Assembly: GCF_001707885.1 (NCBI RefSeq)
Contig: NZ_MASS01000013.1
Span: 1-64,000 of the forward strand
Direction: 5' to 3'
Length of the DNA: 64,000 bases
DNA from: Desulfosporosinus cupriresistens
GTDB lineage: Bacteria > Bacillota > Desulfitobacteriia > Desulfitobacteriales > Desulfitobacteriaceae
Shown: piece by piece, positions 23,273-32,434 of the stretch
Position numbering within the stretch: the first letter of the stretch is position 1
Layout of the letters: every line of letters begins with the position of its first letter
Translations under genes and position numbers: made by a program
Notes under the pieces: generated by a model
The model's database searches: none
Seen by the model: only the letters and a program-made list of their open reading frames with translations
Told to the model about the DNA's origin: nothing

Positions 23273-25255
23273 TTGAGTTTTTTGCTGCCGGCTTTCAGAT
23301 GGATGCTTTTCTCATCAGCCTTGGCCAGCCTACTGGCGATTGTTATTATTTTACTTAAACTAGTATTTAGAAATAAATTGAATGTAAAATGGCATTACTA
23401 TGTCTGGTTTCTGGTATTGATACGTTTATTGCTGCCATATGCTCCGGAGTGCTCTTTCAGTGCGTTCAATCTTTTAGGATTTTTTTCTGATGTACCTCAC
23501 GAAGTCATCATGGCTGAACCGCTTAAACATATTGATGATCCAGTATTATTGCCAAATAATTACGGTAATCGACCGGATTTACATAACAGTGTATACGAGA
23601 ATAATCTTCGAGGCAGCTCTGGCTTAGCAAACAGCAGTAGTAACCTTGATATTTACCTCTGTACTGTTTGGCTGTTGGGAGCGACGATCTTCGGTTCTTA
23701 CACTTTGTTGAAAGGGAGGCGCTTCATACGCCAACTAAAAAGTTACAAGCTTTGCTCTGATGAGAATATCTTAGCTCTTATTACATCCTGTCAAAACAGT
23801 CTGGGTTTATCAGGCAACATCATCGTCCTCCAACCGGATAACTATAAAACACCTTCTGTCAGCGGTTTCATCCGGCCCAAGCTGCTGATGCCTGCAGGCA
23901 TTGAAACCAAGCTTACGAATGATGAACTCAAATATATCATTTTGCATGAGCTGGCTCATCTTAAACGAAAAGATATATGGATAAATTGCTTAATAGGAAT
24001 AATGCAGATTATTCACTGGTTCAATCCGGTTTTGTGGTATGCATTTTATTGTTGGCGTGAAGACATTGAAATAGCTTGTGACGCCTATGTCTTGTCCAGA
24101 ATAGGTGCCAACCATGCTGACGACTACGGATGGTTAATCATTAAACTGCTGGAAGACTGTTCTCAGAAAAATGCTTATGGCACTATTGGCATGATTGGAG
24201 GCAAATCCCACCTAAAAAGGAGGATAAAAATGATATCATTATTTAGCAAGTATTCCTATAGATGGTCTGGATTATCTCTTGCGCTCATTATTGTCTTAGG
24301 TGCTGTATTGCTGACGAATGCCAAGACATCGGCAAATTCACCCTACTCATCACAAAAAACGATCGTTCAGTCAAGCAATTTCATGCAGGATGTGGAAAAG
24401 GATATTGCTGATTCATTCAATCTTTCTTTGGAAGATCTAAATAAGGTGGATGAAAAGCCCCTATATGGTCAACAAGAAGATCCCTATGCTTCTACCATGT
24501 TGGGTGTTTTGAATCAGGTCAGAAGAACCCAGGGCTACGGGGATATCAAGCCCAGCGTTTATCTGAAACAGGATGGCAAGAGTGGCTATATCCTTGCCAA
24601 AAAAGTTGACGGAATTAATTATCTCTATACGATTGCTTACAATCAAGGCTGGGCGATTGATAAAACCGACACCGTACAAGGTAAAGCTATTGCCTTAAAT
24701 AATACCGGGGAAAGCGAAAAGAACTATTCTTCGCTCTCAGAGGCCCAGCTCCAAAAATATCTGGAAGAAAATTCTATATCACCGCTGGCTGTCCAAAACA
24801 TTGGCAAGTATACGGTAGTGCTCTATAAAGTTGAAAGAGAATTACTAAGTGATCAGGAAAAAATAAATACCCCGGAAAGCATACGTAAGCTGACAAAAAC
24901 AATCCTACTGTCATCTGATCAGGCTGAGAATATCATCAATTGTGGTGGCGGCAGTGGAGATGATAACTCAGATATTGTACCTGTATCCATCGGTTGCAGT
25001 AATCACGAATCAGTGCAGGGCTATATTGGGTTTTCTGAGGTGATCATTAACGACTTTGATATGTTGAAGCATGCTTACTCGGTGAAATGCTGTTACGAAA
25101 ATAACATAACGACAACGACATTGGTTGATCATCATATTGCCTTTCTGATTCCCTTCCCGCAAGAAAAATTGGAATTAATCAATGCAATTGTCAGTGATAA
25201 AGATGGTAAAGTACTATTTGATAATAATGAATGGTCTAAAAACTTGTATAAATAA
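23273..25255 (+). CDS. BlaR1-type M56 membrane metallopeptidase
   Basis: A 660-residue integral membrane zinc protease. The first 320 residues hold four membrane segments and the HExxH site in YIILHELAHLKRKDIWINCL, followed by HWFNPVLWYAFYCWREDIEI and the conserved CDAYVLSR. Another membrane segment follows near residue 325. Unlike BlaR1, the outer domain shows no penicillin-binding SxxK/SxN/KTG set; the last 300 residues are unknown and may sense another signal. The start is taken as TTG at 23273. It is cotranscribed with blaI, whose product it should inactivate. No resistance gene follows; the next gene is UbiB-like. Confidence 0.85.
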   Translation: MSFLLPAFRWMLFSSALASLLAIVIILLKLVFRNKLNVKWHYYVWFLVLIRLLLPYAPECSFSAFNLLGFFSDVPHEVIMAEPLKHIDDPVLLPNNYGNRPDLHNSVYENNLRGSSGLANSSSNLDIYLCTVWLLGATIFGSYTLLKGRRFIRQLKSYKLCSDENILALITSCQNSLGLSGNIIVLQPDNYKTPSVSGFIRPKLLMPAGIETKLTNDELKYIILHELAHLKRKDIWINCLIGIMQIIHWFNPVLWYAFYCWREDIEIACDAYVLSRIGANHADDYGWLIIKLLEDCSQKNAYGTIGMIGGKSHLKRRIKMISLFSKYSYRWSGLSLALIIVLGAVLLTNAKTSANSPYSSQKTIVQSSNFMQDVEKDIADSFNLSLEDLNKVDEKPLYGQQEDPYASTMLGVLNQVRRTQGYGDIKPSVYLKQDGKSGYILAKKVDGINYLYTIAYNQGWAIDKTDTVQGKAIALNNTGESEKNYSSLSEAQLQKYLEENSISPLAVQNIGKYTVVLYKVERELLSDQEKINTPESIRKLTKTILLSSDQAENIINCGGGSGDDNSDIVPVSIGCSNHESVQGYIGFSEVIINDFDMLKHAYSVKCCYENNITTTTLVDHHIAFLIPFPQEKLELINAIVSDKDGKVLFDNNEWSKNLYK

Positions 25256-25608
25256 TTGCTCCTGAAACGGGGGCTACCCTTGGATCGTTTTCAGGGCAGC
25301 CCCTTATAAACAATATACATTGTACCAAACATTTTTTCCCGGTTTCGACGTATATTTGGAAAAGCGGCCGCTGCACGGAAGACTGCAAATATTGCGCGCA
25401 GTGATTTCCCTGGGGTATCTGATTTTAATACTTGTGTATTAATTTTATGGGCATGGGTTAGCATACTAAAATAATTGCCCTAGGGGTAATCTAAAGTTGT
25501 TTGCCTATGAACCTATGGTATATTAAATTAAGAGTTTAAATAACAAAATCAAGCTTCTTAGATTCAAAGGTGCTAATAGATAACTTTACAGGAGTTGAGG
25601 CAACACTT
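25256..25608. other. intergenic stretch with hairpin after the M56 gene
   Basis: Arms GGGGCT-A-CCCT and AGGG-C-AGCCCC at about 25270-25302 form a strong hairpin 15 bases past the stop codon. No T-run follows, but it can still act in ending the blaI operon. The rest, to 25608, must hold the promoter of the UbiB-like gene. Confidence 0.5.
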
Positions 25609-27279
25609 ATGGCATCCCACTCAAAAGTAGGTCGAACAGTGACGATTCTGCACTTGTTTACTGGCTTTCTCCTGGAAATCGCCTGGTATAAACTTTTGCG
25701 CAAGTTACATGGTCCTCGCCAGGAGGCTCGGCTACCCCAACTTTATCGTAACCAGGCGATTCGTTTCCGTGAAACTGCCCTTCACTTAGAAGGATTACTG
25801 ATCAAAGTCGGGCAGTTTTTTAGCACCCGAGTAGATGTACTGCCCGTAGAATATACCTCAGAACTAGCCCTGCTTCAAGATGAAGTGCCGCCCGTGAGAA
25901 CTGACCAAATCAAGCACGTGATTTCCACTGAACTTGGCGCTCCGGTGGAAACTATTTTTGCCGAGTTTGGGGACAAGCATATCGCCGCAGCATCCCTGGG
26001 ACAGGTACACCGGGCCGTCTTGCGTTCCGGAGAAGTTGTCGCCGTAAAAATCTTGCGTCCCCGTATTGAGGAAATTATTAACATTGATCTGACAGCCTTC
26101 CGGGGCGTGATCTGGATGTTAAAAGTTTTTACCAAGTGGGAAAAGTACACGGATTTTGACGACCTCTATGCTGAATTTAGCGCTACGCTCCGAGAAGAAC
26201 TGGACTACCAACAGGAATTGGCTAATCTGGAACGTTTTCGGGTTAATTTCCAGGGCGATCCGCTGATTTCAGCGCCGGCTGTTTATCCGAAATACTCCAG
26301 GCAGAGGGTTTTAACCTTAGAGTTTGTCGACGGATATAAGGTTACCGACCGAGCCGGTTTGCTGGCCGCAGGACTTGAACCTGAAAAGGTAGCGGGAACC
26401 TTAGTCGATGCTTACTTAAAGCAAGCATTAATCCATGGATTTTATCATGCTGATCCGCATCCCGGGAATTTGTTTGTGAGACCGGACGGCGGAATCATTT
26501 TTATTGATTTTGGGATGGTAGGACGGATTACCGATGCCAACAAACGATCCGTTCGCAAACTGATCAGTGGAGTAATCAACAGTGATCCTGAAGAGTTGTC
26601 CCAGGCCCTGCAAGAAATGGGGTTTATCAAGCCTGCCGCTAACCTCTTGAGCCTGCAAAAAGCAATCACCATTTTCCTGGCCGAGCTTAAAGGGGTTCAA
26701 TTTGAGGAATTAGGGAACTTACAGATTGACAAGTTTCTTGGGGAATTGCGGGAGTTCATATATTCCGAACCGTTTCAAATTCCTGCCCACTATACCTTCT
26801 TAGGCAGAGCCGTTGGTACTCTGTCCGGGATCGCAGCGGGACTAGACCCCAACATGAATATCCTATCCGTGATTAAGCCTTATGCTAAGCAAGTTCTTGG
26901 TCAAGACTTCACGCCGTTACAATTGGTTTGGCAAAAGGCAAAGACTGTAGCTCTAGCCGGCGTGGAAATTCCACCCTTGCTGGAAAAGACTCTAAGGGAC
27001 TTTCGTACCGGTGACATCCAAGTCAAGGTCGAGATGGGGCCGATTCTTCGGCAATTGAGGTTTCAAGAAACCTTGGCAAACCGTCTGATGTGGACTGTTT
27101 TATTGGCATCTACTGGAATAGGATATAGTATCCTTTTGAGTAACGGACAAGAGAGCTTGGCCACCAAGTTACTCTATCTGATGGGAGCATTTGCCTTCTT
27201 ATTAATCAACAACTTGCGTAAACGAGCAGAAAAGCCCCTAAAATGGCATACTCATTCCCATCGCCGACGTAAGTCCTAG
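25609..27279 (+). CDS. AarF/UbiB (ABC1) family protein kinase-like protein
   Basis: A 556-residue atypical kinase of the ABC1/UbiB family. The KxGQ motif is in GLLIKVGQFFSTRVDVLP, the alanine-rich loop in AAASLGQVHRAVLRSGEVVA with the VAVKILRP lysine, and the catalytic loop in HGFYHADPHPGNLFVRPDGG with the metal-binding IIFIDFGMVG. Two membrane segments close the protein (about 505-545). Members support quinone or lipid biology in the membrane; the exact role is open. The ATG at 25609 follows GAGG by eight bases. The gene stands alone and meets the cooC operon tail to tail, with a long hairpin between. Confidence 0.9.
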   Translation: MASHSKVGRTVTILHLFTGFLLEIAWYKLLRKLHGPRQEARLPQLYRNQAIRFRETALHLEGLLIKVGQFFSTRVDVLPVEYTSELALLQDEVPPVRTDQIKHVISTELGAPVETIFAEFGDKHIAAASLGQVHRAVLRSGEVVAVKILRPRIEEIINIDLTAFRGVIWMLKVFTKWEKYTDFDDLYAEFSATLREELDYQQELANLERFRVNFQGDPLISAPAVYPKYSRQRVLTLEFVDGYKVTDRAGLLAAGLEPEKVAGTLVDAYLKQALIHGFYHADPHPGNLFVRPDGGIIFIDFGMVGRITDANKRSVRKLISGVINSDPEELSQALQEMGFIKPAANLLSLQKAITIFLAELKGVQFEELGNLQIDKFLGELREFIYSEPFQIPAHYTFLGRAVGTLSGIAAGLDPNMNILSVIKPYAKQVLGQDFTPLQLVWQKAKTVALAGVEIPPLLEKTLRDFRTGDIQVKVEMGPILRQLRFQETLANRLMWTVLLASTGIGYSILLSNGQESLATKLLYLMGAFAFLLINNLRKRAEKPLKWHTHSHRRRKS

Positions 27280-27293
27280 GTTCAGGGAAAGTA

Positions 27294-27344
27294 AACAAGA
27301 CCTCCTTCTGTAGACGGTTATAGTCTACAGAAGGAGGTCTTGTT
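27294..27344. terminator. long perfect hairpin between convergent genes
   Basis: Two 22-base arms, from 27294 and from 27323, pair without mismatch around a seven-base loop. The inner part reads CTTCTGTAGAC / GTCTACAGAAG. It lies between the stop codons of the UbiB-like gene and cooC and would fold equally in both transcripts. T-runs are weak on both sides. Confidence 0.7.
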
Positions 27345-27358
27345 CTAAGGTCGGTTTT

Positions 27359-28147
27359 CTACCTAAGAAACGAATCAATTTTATCTTTTATCTTTTCAGC
27401 TTCTTGAACAAAACTTTTGCTAAGATCAAACAGATTTTTGCCATAAAAATCAGCATCTACAACAACGGGATCATAGAGGAAATGCCCTAAAATCGGCAGA
27501 AAATCAATCACCTGTTCGATCTCGGCGAGTTGTCCTTCATGCACTTTGTTTACGACTGCATAGACTTTTTTGACCCCTAAGTCATTGGCGAGTTTTACCA
27601 CCGCATGGGCTGTTTCAATACTGCGTCGCCCAGGTTCCACCACAACAATAAACGCATCCACACCCCTGGCTGTCCCCCGCCCAAAATGTTCCAGTCCTGC
27701 TTCCATATCCAGAATAGCAATTTCGTTTCTTTCCATGACAATATGATCCAAGAGACTTTTTAAGAGGGTACTTTCCGGGCAGGCACAGCCGGTTCCTCCT
27801 TGGGTAATCGACCCCATCCGGAGAAGTTTAATCCCTCGATATTCTGCAACATAGGTATCTGGAATATCATCTACCCGGGGATTGAGACTGTAAATGGCTC
27901 CAATCGTTCCCGGTTCAGCTCCGGTACGTTCTTTAATCAGTTTTCGTTCTTCAGAAATAGGAGTTAGCTGGGCTAACAATTCTGGGGGAAATCCTAGAGC
28001 CGTTCCTAAATTGGCATCAGGGTCAGCATCTACCGCCAGAACTCTCTGTCCATCTCGAGCGTACAGATAGCATAATAGTGATGACAACGTCGTTTTACCC
28101 ACGCCACCTTTACCAGAGATGGCAATCTTAATGCTTTTCTCCCTCAT
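27359..28147 (-). CDS. cooC: CO dehydrogenase maturation ATPase CooC
   Basis: A 262-residue P-loop ATPase of the MinD/NifH type that supports nickel insertion into the C-cluster of CO dehydrogenase. It opens with IKIAISGKGGVGKTTLSSLL (deviant Walker A) and has VLAVDADPDANLGTALGF, the GCACPE pair of cysteines used for metal binding in CooC dimers, and IAILDMEAGLEHFGRGTARG. ATG at 28147 is preferred; a GTG nine bases earlier is possible. It starts 17 bases after cooS, and the two are clearly one operon. No cooF-type ferredoxin gene is adjacent. Confidence 0.9.
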   Translation of the reverse strand: MREKSIKIAISGKGGVGKTTLSSLLCYLYARDGQRVLAVDADPDANLGTALGFPPELLAQLTPISEERKLIKERTGAEPGTIGAIYSLNPRVDDIPDTYVAEYRGIKLLRMGSITQGGTGCACPESTLLKSLLDHIVMERNEIAILDMEAGLEHFGRGTARGVDAFIVVVEPGRRSIETAHAVVKLANDLGVKKVYAVVNKVHEGQLAEIEQVIDFLPILGHFLYDPVVVDADFYGKNLFDLSKSFVQEAEKIKDKIDSFLR

Positions 28148-28164
28148 AATACTCACCCTGTCCT

Positions 28165-30129
28165 TTATTTTACGGCACTTTCCTTAATTTCCGGACAAAC
28201 AAGTCCCAAAGCCTTGCGTTTTTGCATAATACGAGCAATCATTGTTTGGGCAGCCTGAATTGGGTCCGCTTCGTAAATTAGTTTTCCCCCGAAAAGCTCA
28301 TCGGTAGTCACGGAAAACTCGCCTTTATTCGCTGTAAGGGCCTGTTCTACCAGCGGTGAACCGGTAATAGGTGCATTAACCCCGATGTGAACATCCACTC
28401 CCTGAGCGATAAAGAAGGTTCCAATCGATAAGGCTTTGGGACTATGATTTTCAGGACTGGAGCCTGCCACGGGTAATTCTCTCACAGCTACACCCATTCT
28501 ATTGGCTAATGCAACCAGCAAATCATCAATCCTGGAATTATCAACACAACTTCCCATGTGAAGAGCTGGAGGTAAGGCCGGTAAACCGTTTGCTTGCCCA
28601 ATGGCTGTCAGAACATTGGCTAGTTTTTCACCGCAATATTGCAAGCCATCAGGGGACAATAAGCCATTTTTCCCTAAGGAGTGAGCTGAACATCCGGTAG
28701 CAACAATTAATACATTATTTCTCATAAGCTCTTTGGCCACTTCCGTATTAGCCCAGTCTTGTTTTACTTTAGGATTTGTGCAGCCGACAATAGCAACAAC
28801 TCCTAAGATATCACCTTGAGCAATAGCTTCTATCAAGGGGAGTAAAGGATCTGGCCCATTTAAAGCGGCCAAAAGCTCCACAATCTGCTCAACGGAAAAA
28901 CCTGCGTAGGCTTCTACGGTATCTCCTGGAATCTGGACTTTAGATTGGTCTCTCTCCGGATAGTGGGCAAGAGCTCGACGGACAATCTCCTCTCCCATTT
29001 TATCGGCATCTTCCGGTGTCCAATCCACATGGCTTGCTCCTTCTATCTTAATATTGGGCAAGGTGGAAATAAGTTCTGTGTGATAGCATTGCGCCACTTG
29101 AACCAGGCCAGGCATGATACATTGAGCATCGACCACCATGGCCTCTAAGGCACCGGTAATAATCGCTAATTCCTGACTCGCATAGTTTGTCGCTACGGCA
29201 ACCCCTTGACGCATTAAAAGTTCATTAGCACTGCAACAAATCCCTACAATGTTAATTCCTTTTGCCCCTAATGCTTTGGCCTCATTATTTAACTTTCGGC
29301 TCCACTCCAGGATCTTTTCCGAGACCATTGGAATATGACCATGCACGGCAATATTTACATAATCCTCTTTAATAACACCCATTCTGTATTGGGTTTTGAC
29401 AAGCCGTGGCGTACCAAACAAAATATCCTGGAGATCCGTAGAAAGATGCAAGCCATCATATCCTTCGACTAATCCCATTTTCATAATTTCCAATAAAAGG
29501 CTAACCGGATCACTCTCACAGCCCATAGCCGTTTTATTAATGGCATTGGCTATTTCTAAATGAGCGTTGGAGGGCAATATATTCAGTTTTTCCCAGGTTT
29601 CAATCGATTGGTCTGGGGCCCGAAGACGTAGCCAGTGAGACACTCCGGATTGTTGTTGAAAATCTTGTAAAGCGATTAAAGCAACTTCCTGGGCTAATTT
29701 ATCTAACTCTACGCCATCCACTGTTAATCCCAGTTTCTTGCCAATACTGATAAGTTTTTCTTTCCCCTTAATTTCATAGGGAGCTTTCCCTTCAGCGGTT
29801 TCTAAAAGGGTGTGCAGGATCTCCCGAGCATGTTCTACGTGAGGAGTCGTGCCTTCCACAATCAGTGACAGTAAATTACGAGCCACAATCTGGTCTGCTG
29901 TAGCCCCACAAACTCCACGTTTTACCCCTTTATTCCCATTAAAGGTCACTCGGCAGGGCCCTTGAAGACAACGGCGGCAGCAAACACCCGTTAAGCCAAA
30001 TTTACAATGGGGCTCTTGCTCCTTCGCCCTTTGAAAAGCTGTCTCAATATTTTCTTGTTCTGCTTTCACTAATAATTCCTGAACTCCGGTATCCATTGAA
30101 AGATCAGTAATTAATACTTGTCTTGACAT
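28165..30129 (-). CDS. cooS: anaerobic carbon-monoxide dehydrogenase catalytic subunit
   Basis: A 654-residue Ni-Fe enzyme that interconverts CO and CO2. N-terminal cysteines for the B and D clusters lie in CKFGLTGVCCRRCLQGPCRV and GVCGATADQIVARNL. C-cluster ligands are visible: His in NIAVHGHIPMVSE, Cys in GICCSANELLMRQG, VDAQCIMPG, VGCTNPK, TGCSAHSLGKNG and MGSCVDNSRI. The ATG at 30129 follows AAGGAGAGG; an upstream in-frame start would pass through the ribosome-binding site. It is paired with cooC and lies just downstream of a CooA-like regulator. Without CooF or a hydrogenase nearby, the electrons probably go to a general ferredoxin. Confidence 0.95.
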   Translation of the reverse strand: MSRQVLITDLSMDTGVQELLVKAEQENIETAFQRAKEQEPHCKFGLTGVCCRRCLQGPCRVTFNGNKGVKRGVCGATADQIVARNLLSLIVEGTTPHVEHAREILHTLLETAEGKAPYEIKGKEKLISIGKKLGLTVDGVELDKLAQEVALIALQDFQQQSGVSHWLRLRAPDQSIETWEKLNILPSNAHLEIANAINKTAMGCESDPVSLLLEIMKMGLVEGYDGLHLSTDLQDILFGTPRLVKTQYRMGVIKEDYVNIAVHGHIPMVSEKILEWSRKLNNEAKALGAKGINIVGICCSANELLMRQGVAVATNYASQELAIITGALEAMVVDAQCIMPGLVQVAQCYHTELISTLPNIKIEGASHVDWTPEDADKMGEEIVRRALAHYPERDQSKVQIPGDTVEAYAGFSVEQIVELLAALNGPDPLLPLIEAIAQGDILGVVAIVGCTNPKVKQDWANTEVAKELMRNNVLIVATGCSAHSLGKNGLLSPDGLQYCGEKLANVLTAIGQANGLPALPPALHMGSCVDNSRIDDLLVALANRMGVAVRELPVAGSSPENHSPKALSIGTFFIAQGVDVHIGVNAPITGSPLVEQALTANKGEFSVTTDELFGGKLIYEADPIQAAQTMIARIMQKRKALGLVCPEIKESAVK

Positions 30130-30141
30130 CGTATCCTCTCC

Positions 30142-30236
30142 TTGTCGAAAAAGTTTCTCTTCTCTGACAATCATCTTAGGGCATTACAAATAAAAAAACC
30201 ATCAAATATCTGACGGTTTTCATACTTTTTCGACAA
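30142..30236 (-). promoter_or_regulatory. cooS leader with 13-bp inverted repeat around a terminator
   Basis: TTGTCGAAAAAGT at 30142-30154 and its reverse complement at 30224-30236 bracket the intergenic region. In the cooS message the arm nearest the gene ends at the ribosome-binding site. Between the arms lies the terminator at 30195-30223. The arms could pair in RNA that reads through from the regulator gene, or be protein-binding sites. Confidence 0.5.
30195..30223 (-). terminator. terminator of the CooA-like gene
   Basis: Arms AAACCGTCA and TGATGGTTT enclose GATATT, followed on the minus strand by TTTTATT. It separates the regulator transcript from cooS. Confidence 0.75.
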
Positions 30237-30243
30237 TATAAAT

Positions 30244-30909
30244 CTATTCTGTTCTTCCTCCCAATTCTTGCAACTTTAGCATATTCAACAAAAACACGGT
30301 TTTGCGATTACGTCTTATAACCCCATCCCTTTCCCAGCGATTCAAGAGCATGGAAGCGGTCTGCCGAGAACTCCCAACGGCTAGGGCTATATCTTCCACC
30401 GATAAACCTAGATTGATAAACGTGCCCTCTTGTCCAACAACTCCCTTTTCCTTGGCTGCATCCAGTAAAAAGCGAGCTAGACGTTTATCGATATCCAGGA
30501 AAGCCAGATTTTCAATAATACGCAGTGTATTCCCTAAGCTGTCTCCTAAAGCCTTAACCATACTAATGAGTATGGCAGGGTTATTAAGCATAAAAAGATG
30601 AAAAGCCTGAGCATTGATTGTTAAGATCTTGGTAGCTTCTCTCGCTTCGGCGAAGGTTTTGGAATGACTGCTATAAATATCACCTTGTTCTAAAAAGGCG
30701 ACGGTAAATTCTTTTCCATCTGGATAGGCAAGATAAATGCGTACTTTACCTTCCAGCACGATCATGATGAAATTGTCCTTGCTATCAGGTTCAAAGATAT
30801 TTTTATTCTTTTTATAATCTCTTTCCCGGGCATTGCCTTGAAGAATTTCCAATTGTTCATCGCTTAAAGTTCTTAATAGTGGAATTTTCTTCAGTTCATT
30901 TAAATTCAT
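30244..30909 (-). CDS. CooA-like Crp/Fnr-family regulator
   Basis: A 221-residue regulator with a cyclic-nucleotide-type beta barrel (about 10-125), a dimer helix and a winged helix (VEDIALAVGSSRQTASMLLN, about 169-188). In the barrel GDIYSSHSKTFAEAREAT aligns with the haem region of CooA, the CO sensor: the proximal His is kept (H82), whereas the Cys that ligates oxidised haem in Rhodospirillum is Ser here (S80), as in some other CooA proteins. No Fnr-type cysteine cluster is present. The ATG at 30909 follows TAGGAG. Its position before cooS supports CO sensing, but cAMP-like ligands cannot be excluded. Confidence 0.8.
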   Translation of the reverse strand: MNLNELKKIPLLRTLSDEQLEILQGNARERDYKKNKNIFEPDSKDNFIMIVLEGKVRIYLAYPDGKEFTVAFLEQGDIYSSHSKTFAEAREATKILTINAQAFHLFMLNNPAILISMVKALGDSLGNTLRIIENLAFLDIDKRLARFLLDAAKEKGVVGQEGTFINLGLSVEDIALAVGSSRQTASMLLNRWERDGVIRRNRKTVFLLNMLKLQELGGRTE

Positions 30910-31107
30910 GTAGACAGAACTCCTAGCGTCTTTAATACTCAAGTACATCGATTAATTATATCATACAGGATATAAGCTCCACCAACTTCACTAGCCGTGA
31001 TGTCCCTTCTCATCATTCAACCATGGTAAATCAAGTTGTTACTTGCATTGCCCCCCGCCATTTTACCGGGATATCTTGGGCATGACTACTGATTGGAACG
31101 GCGAGGT

Positions 31108-31686
31108 TCAATTAAGTCGGATACTATTGACATTTACATTTCCATTTTTTATTTCTAATTGCCCTTTTAAGTGAGGAACATCTTTTAGCTTTTCTGATGT
31201 AGAATAAAACTCGAAGTTATAAATTCCATTACTAACCTTCTTCGTTAGACTTTCATACCAAACGTCATAGCCTTGCCCAACATAATTTATATCTCCATTA
31301 GCTTTTAGTAGTTGATGAGTTTCCCAATTATTTTTAGCAACATTTGGATTATCTTTATAATCGTCAAATACTACATTTCCGTCCTTTGTCAATATGAAAT
31401 CAAATGTATGGGTATTGGGAAATACTAGTTCAATATTTTCAGATGAGTTATTTATTATCATAAATTTCATCATGGATATATTATGAGTTAGGTCTAATGA
31501 ATATTGCAAATTACTTTTTACCTGATTTCTCACCGTCCCAACACTTGTGGTACTTGATTTTTCAACAGGTACAACCGACTCTCCACTAGGGACGGTTGAT
31601 TGGTCAACTTGGACATTAGGTTTTGAACTACAGCCTATAAAGCTTAACGATAACAACAATGCAAGTACCCAAAAAAGCTTTTTCAT
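31108..31686 (-). CDS. lipoprotein with BsuPI-like domain
   Basis: A 192-residue exported lipoprotein. The signal peptide MKKLFWVLALLLSLSFIGC ends in a lipobox with Cys19. The C-terminal 120 residues fit the immunoglobulin-like BsuPI (intracellular proteinase inhibitor) domain: KFMIINNSSENIELVFPNTH, FDFILTKDGNVVFDDY and the final G-x-Y-x-F-x-F strand. In lipoproteins this domain has no proven inhibitor function. The ATG at 31686 follows GGAGG by seven bases. It stands alone, about 140 bases from the window's next small gene. Confidence 0.75.
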   Translation of the reverse strand: MKKLFWVLALLLSLSFIGCSSKPNVQVDQSTVPSGESVVPVEKSSTTSVGTVRNQVKSNLQYSLDLTHNISMMKFMIINNSSENIELVFPNTHTFDFILTKDGNVVFDDYKDNPNVAKNNWETHQLLKANGDINYVGQGYDVWYESLTKKVSNGIYNFEFYSTSEKLKDVPHLKGQLEIKNGNVNVNSIRLN

Positions 31687-31844
31687 TTTGATACCTCCAC
31701 CACTTAGCACTATATATCCCTCCTCTTATGGCAAAAATCTAACGGTTATTACATCGATATAAAATTATTTTACATTATCCTACATTGAGTCATGGTTTAA
31801 GAATAACGTACTTTTTCCGCTCATTACAGATGACTAGGGAACCT

Positions 31845-32033
31845 TTATTCTTCCTTTTCAAATACTAAATCATATTTTTTAATAACCCCAACAATATTAA
31901 AGACTGTTGGGATAGCAGTGACAAATCTCCAGCCTTCTTTACTATATTCATCGATCATCTTCCTATGTTTACCAAATGAGAAATAGCCTGCTGCCTTCGA
32001 TTCTACATAAATATACTTATAAATTTGAAACAC
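31845..32033 (-). CDS. DUF4177-like small protein
   Basis: A 62-residue protein that matches the pattern of DUF4177: a first strand (YKYIYVES), a helix with DEYSKEGWRFVTAIPT, and a last strand DLVFEKEE. The family is widespread and uncharacterised. The start is GTG at 32033, just after GGAGAGGA. It has no membrane segment. It is likely a single-gene unit, or cotranscribed from the lipoprotein's direction only by read-through. Confidence 0.6.
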   Translation of the reverse strand: MFQIYKYIYVESKAAGYFSFGKHRKMIDEYSKEGWRFVTAIPTVFNIVGVIKKYDLVFEKEE

Positions 32034-32434
32034 TCCTCTCCACTTTCATCCATACATAAGTATTAGACACCCGCTTCCCATTATCCTACTTTTTGCGCCT
32101 TTATCCTGGTTTGTCATAACTTCCACTTAGCCTAATGGGAAGCTGATTCGCCAACAATAAACAAATTACCTTTCTAGGGCTTGTTACGTATATTTTCTAT
32201 ACCGAGAGAAAACCTACAAATTAATGCGGTCTCTCTCTCGGTATATCAGCTCAGCTAGTCCAAAGGACATTGTGAAACGCCAACTATTTGAAAAGGATGC
32301 TCTCCAAACCACCCAACTGATAACGGCCCACAATTTGTATGTAAGCGTTTGAAACAGCTTAAGAGGCCCTAACACAATATGGTATGTTGTATTAGGTGTT
32401 TTGACTTTAATGGAATTAATTTTTGTTATGGTTA
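32034..32434. other. intergenic stretch with inverted repeat
   Basis: No gene is supported. ATACCGAGAGA at 32199-32209 and TCTCTCGGTAT at 32234-32244 form an 11-bp inverted repeat with a 24-base loop. A minus-strand frame from about 32438 to 32214 overlaps the permease end and gives a product without recognisable features. Confidence 0.45.

Noticed and set aside
30142-30170. A single CooA palindrome formed by TTGTC and GACAA upstream of cooS
   Set aside because: The two halves are about 19 bases apart, much more than the six-base spacing of known CooA sites.
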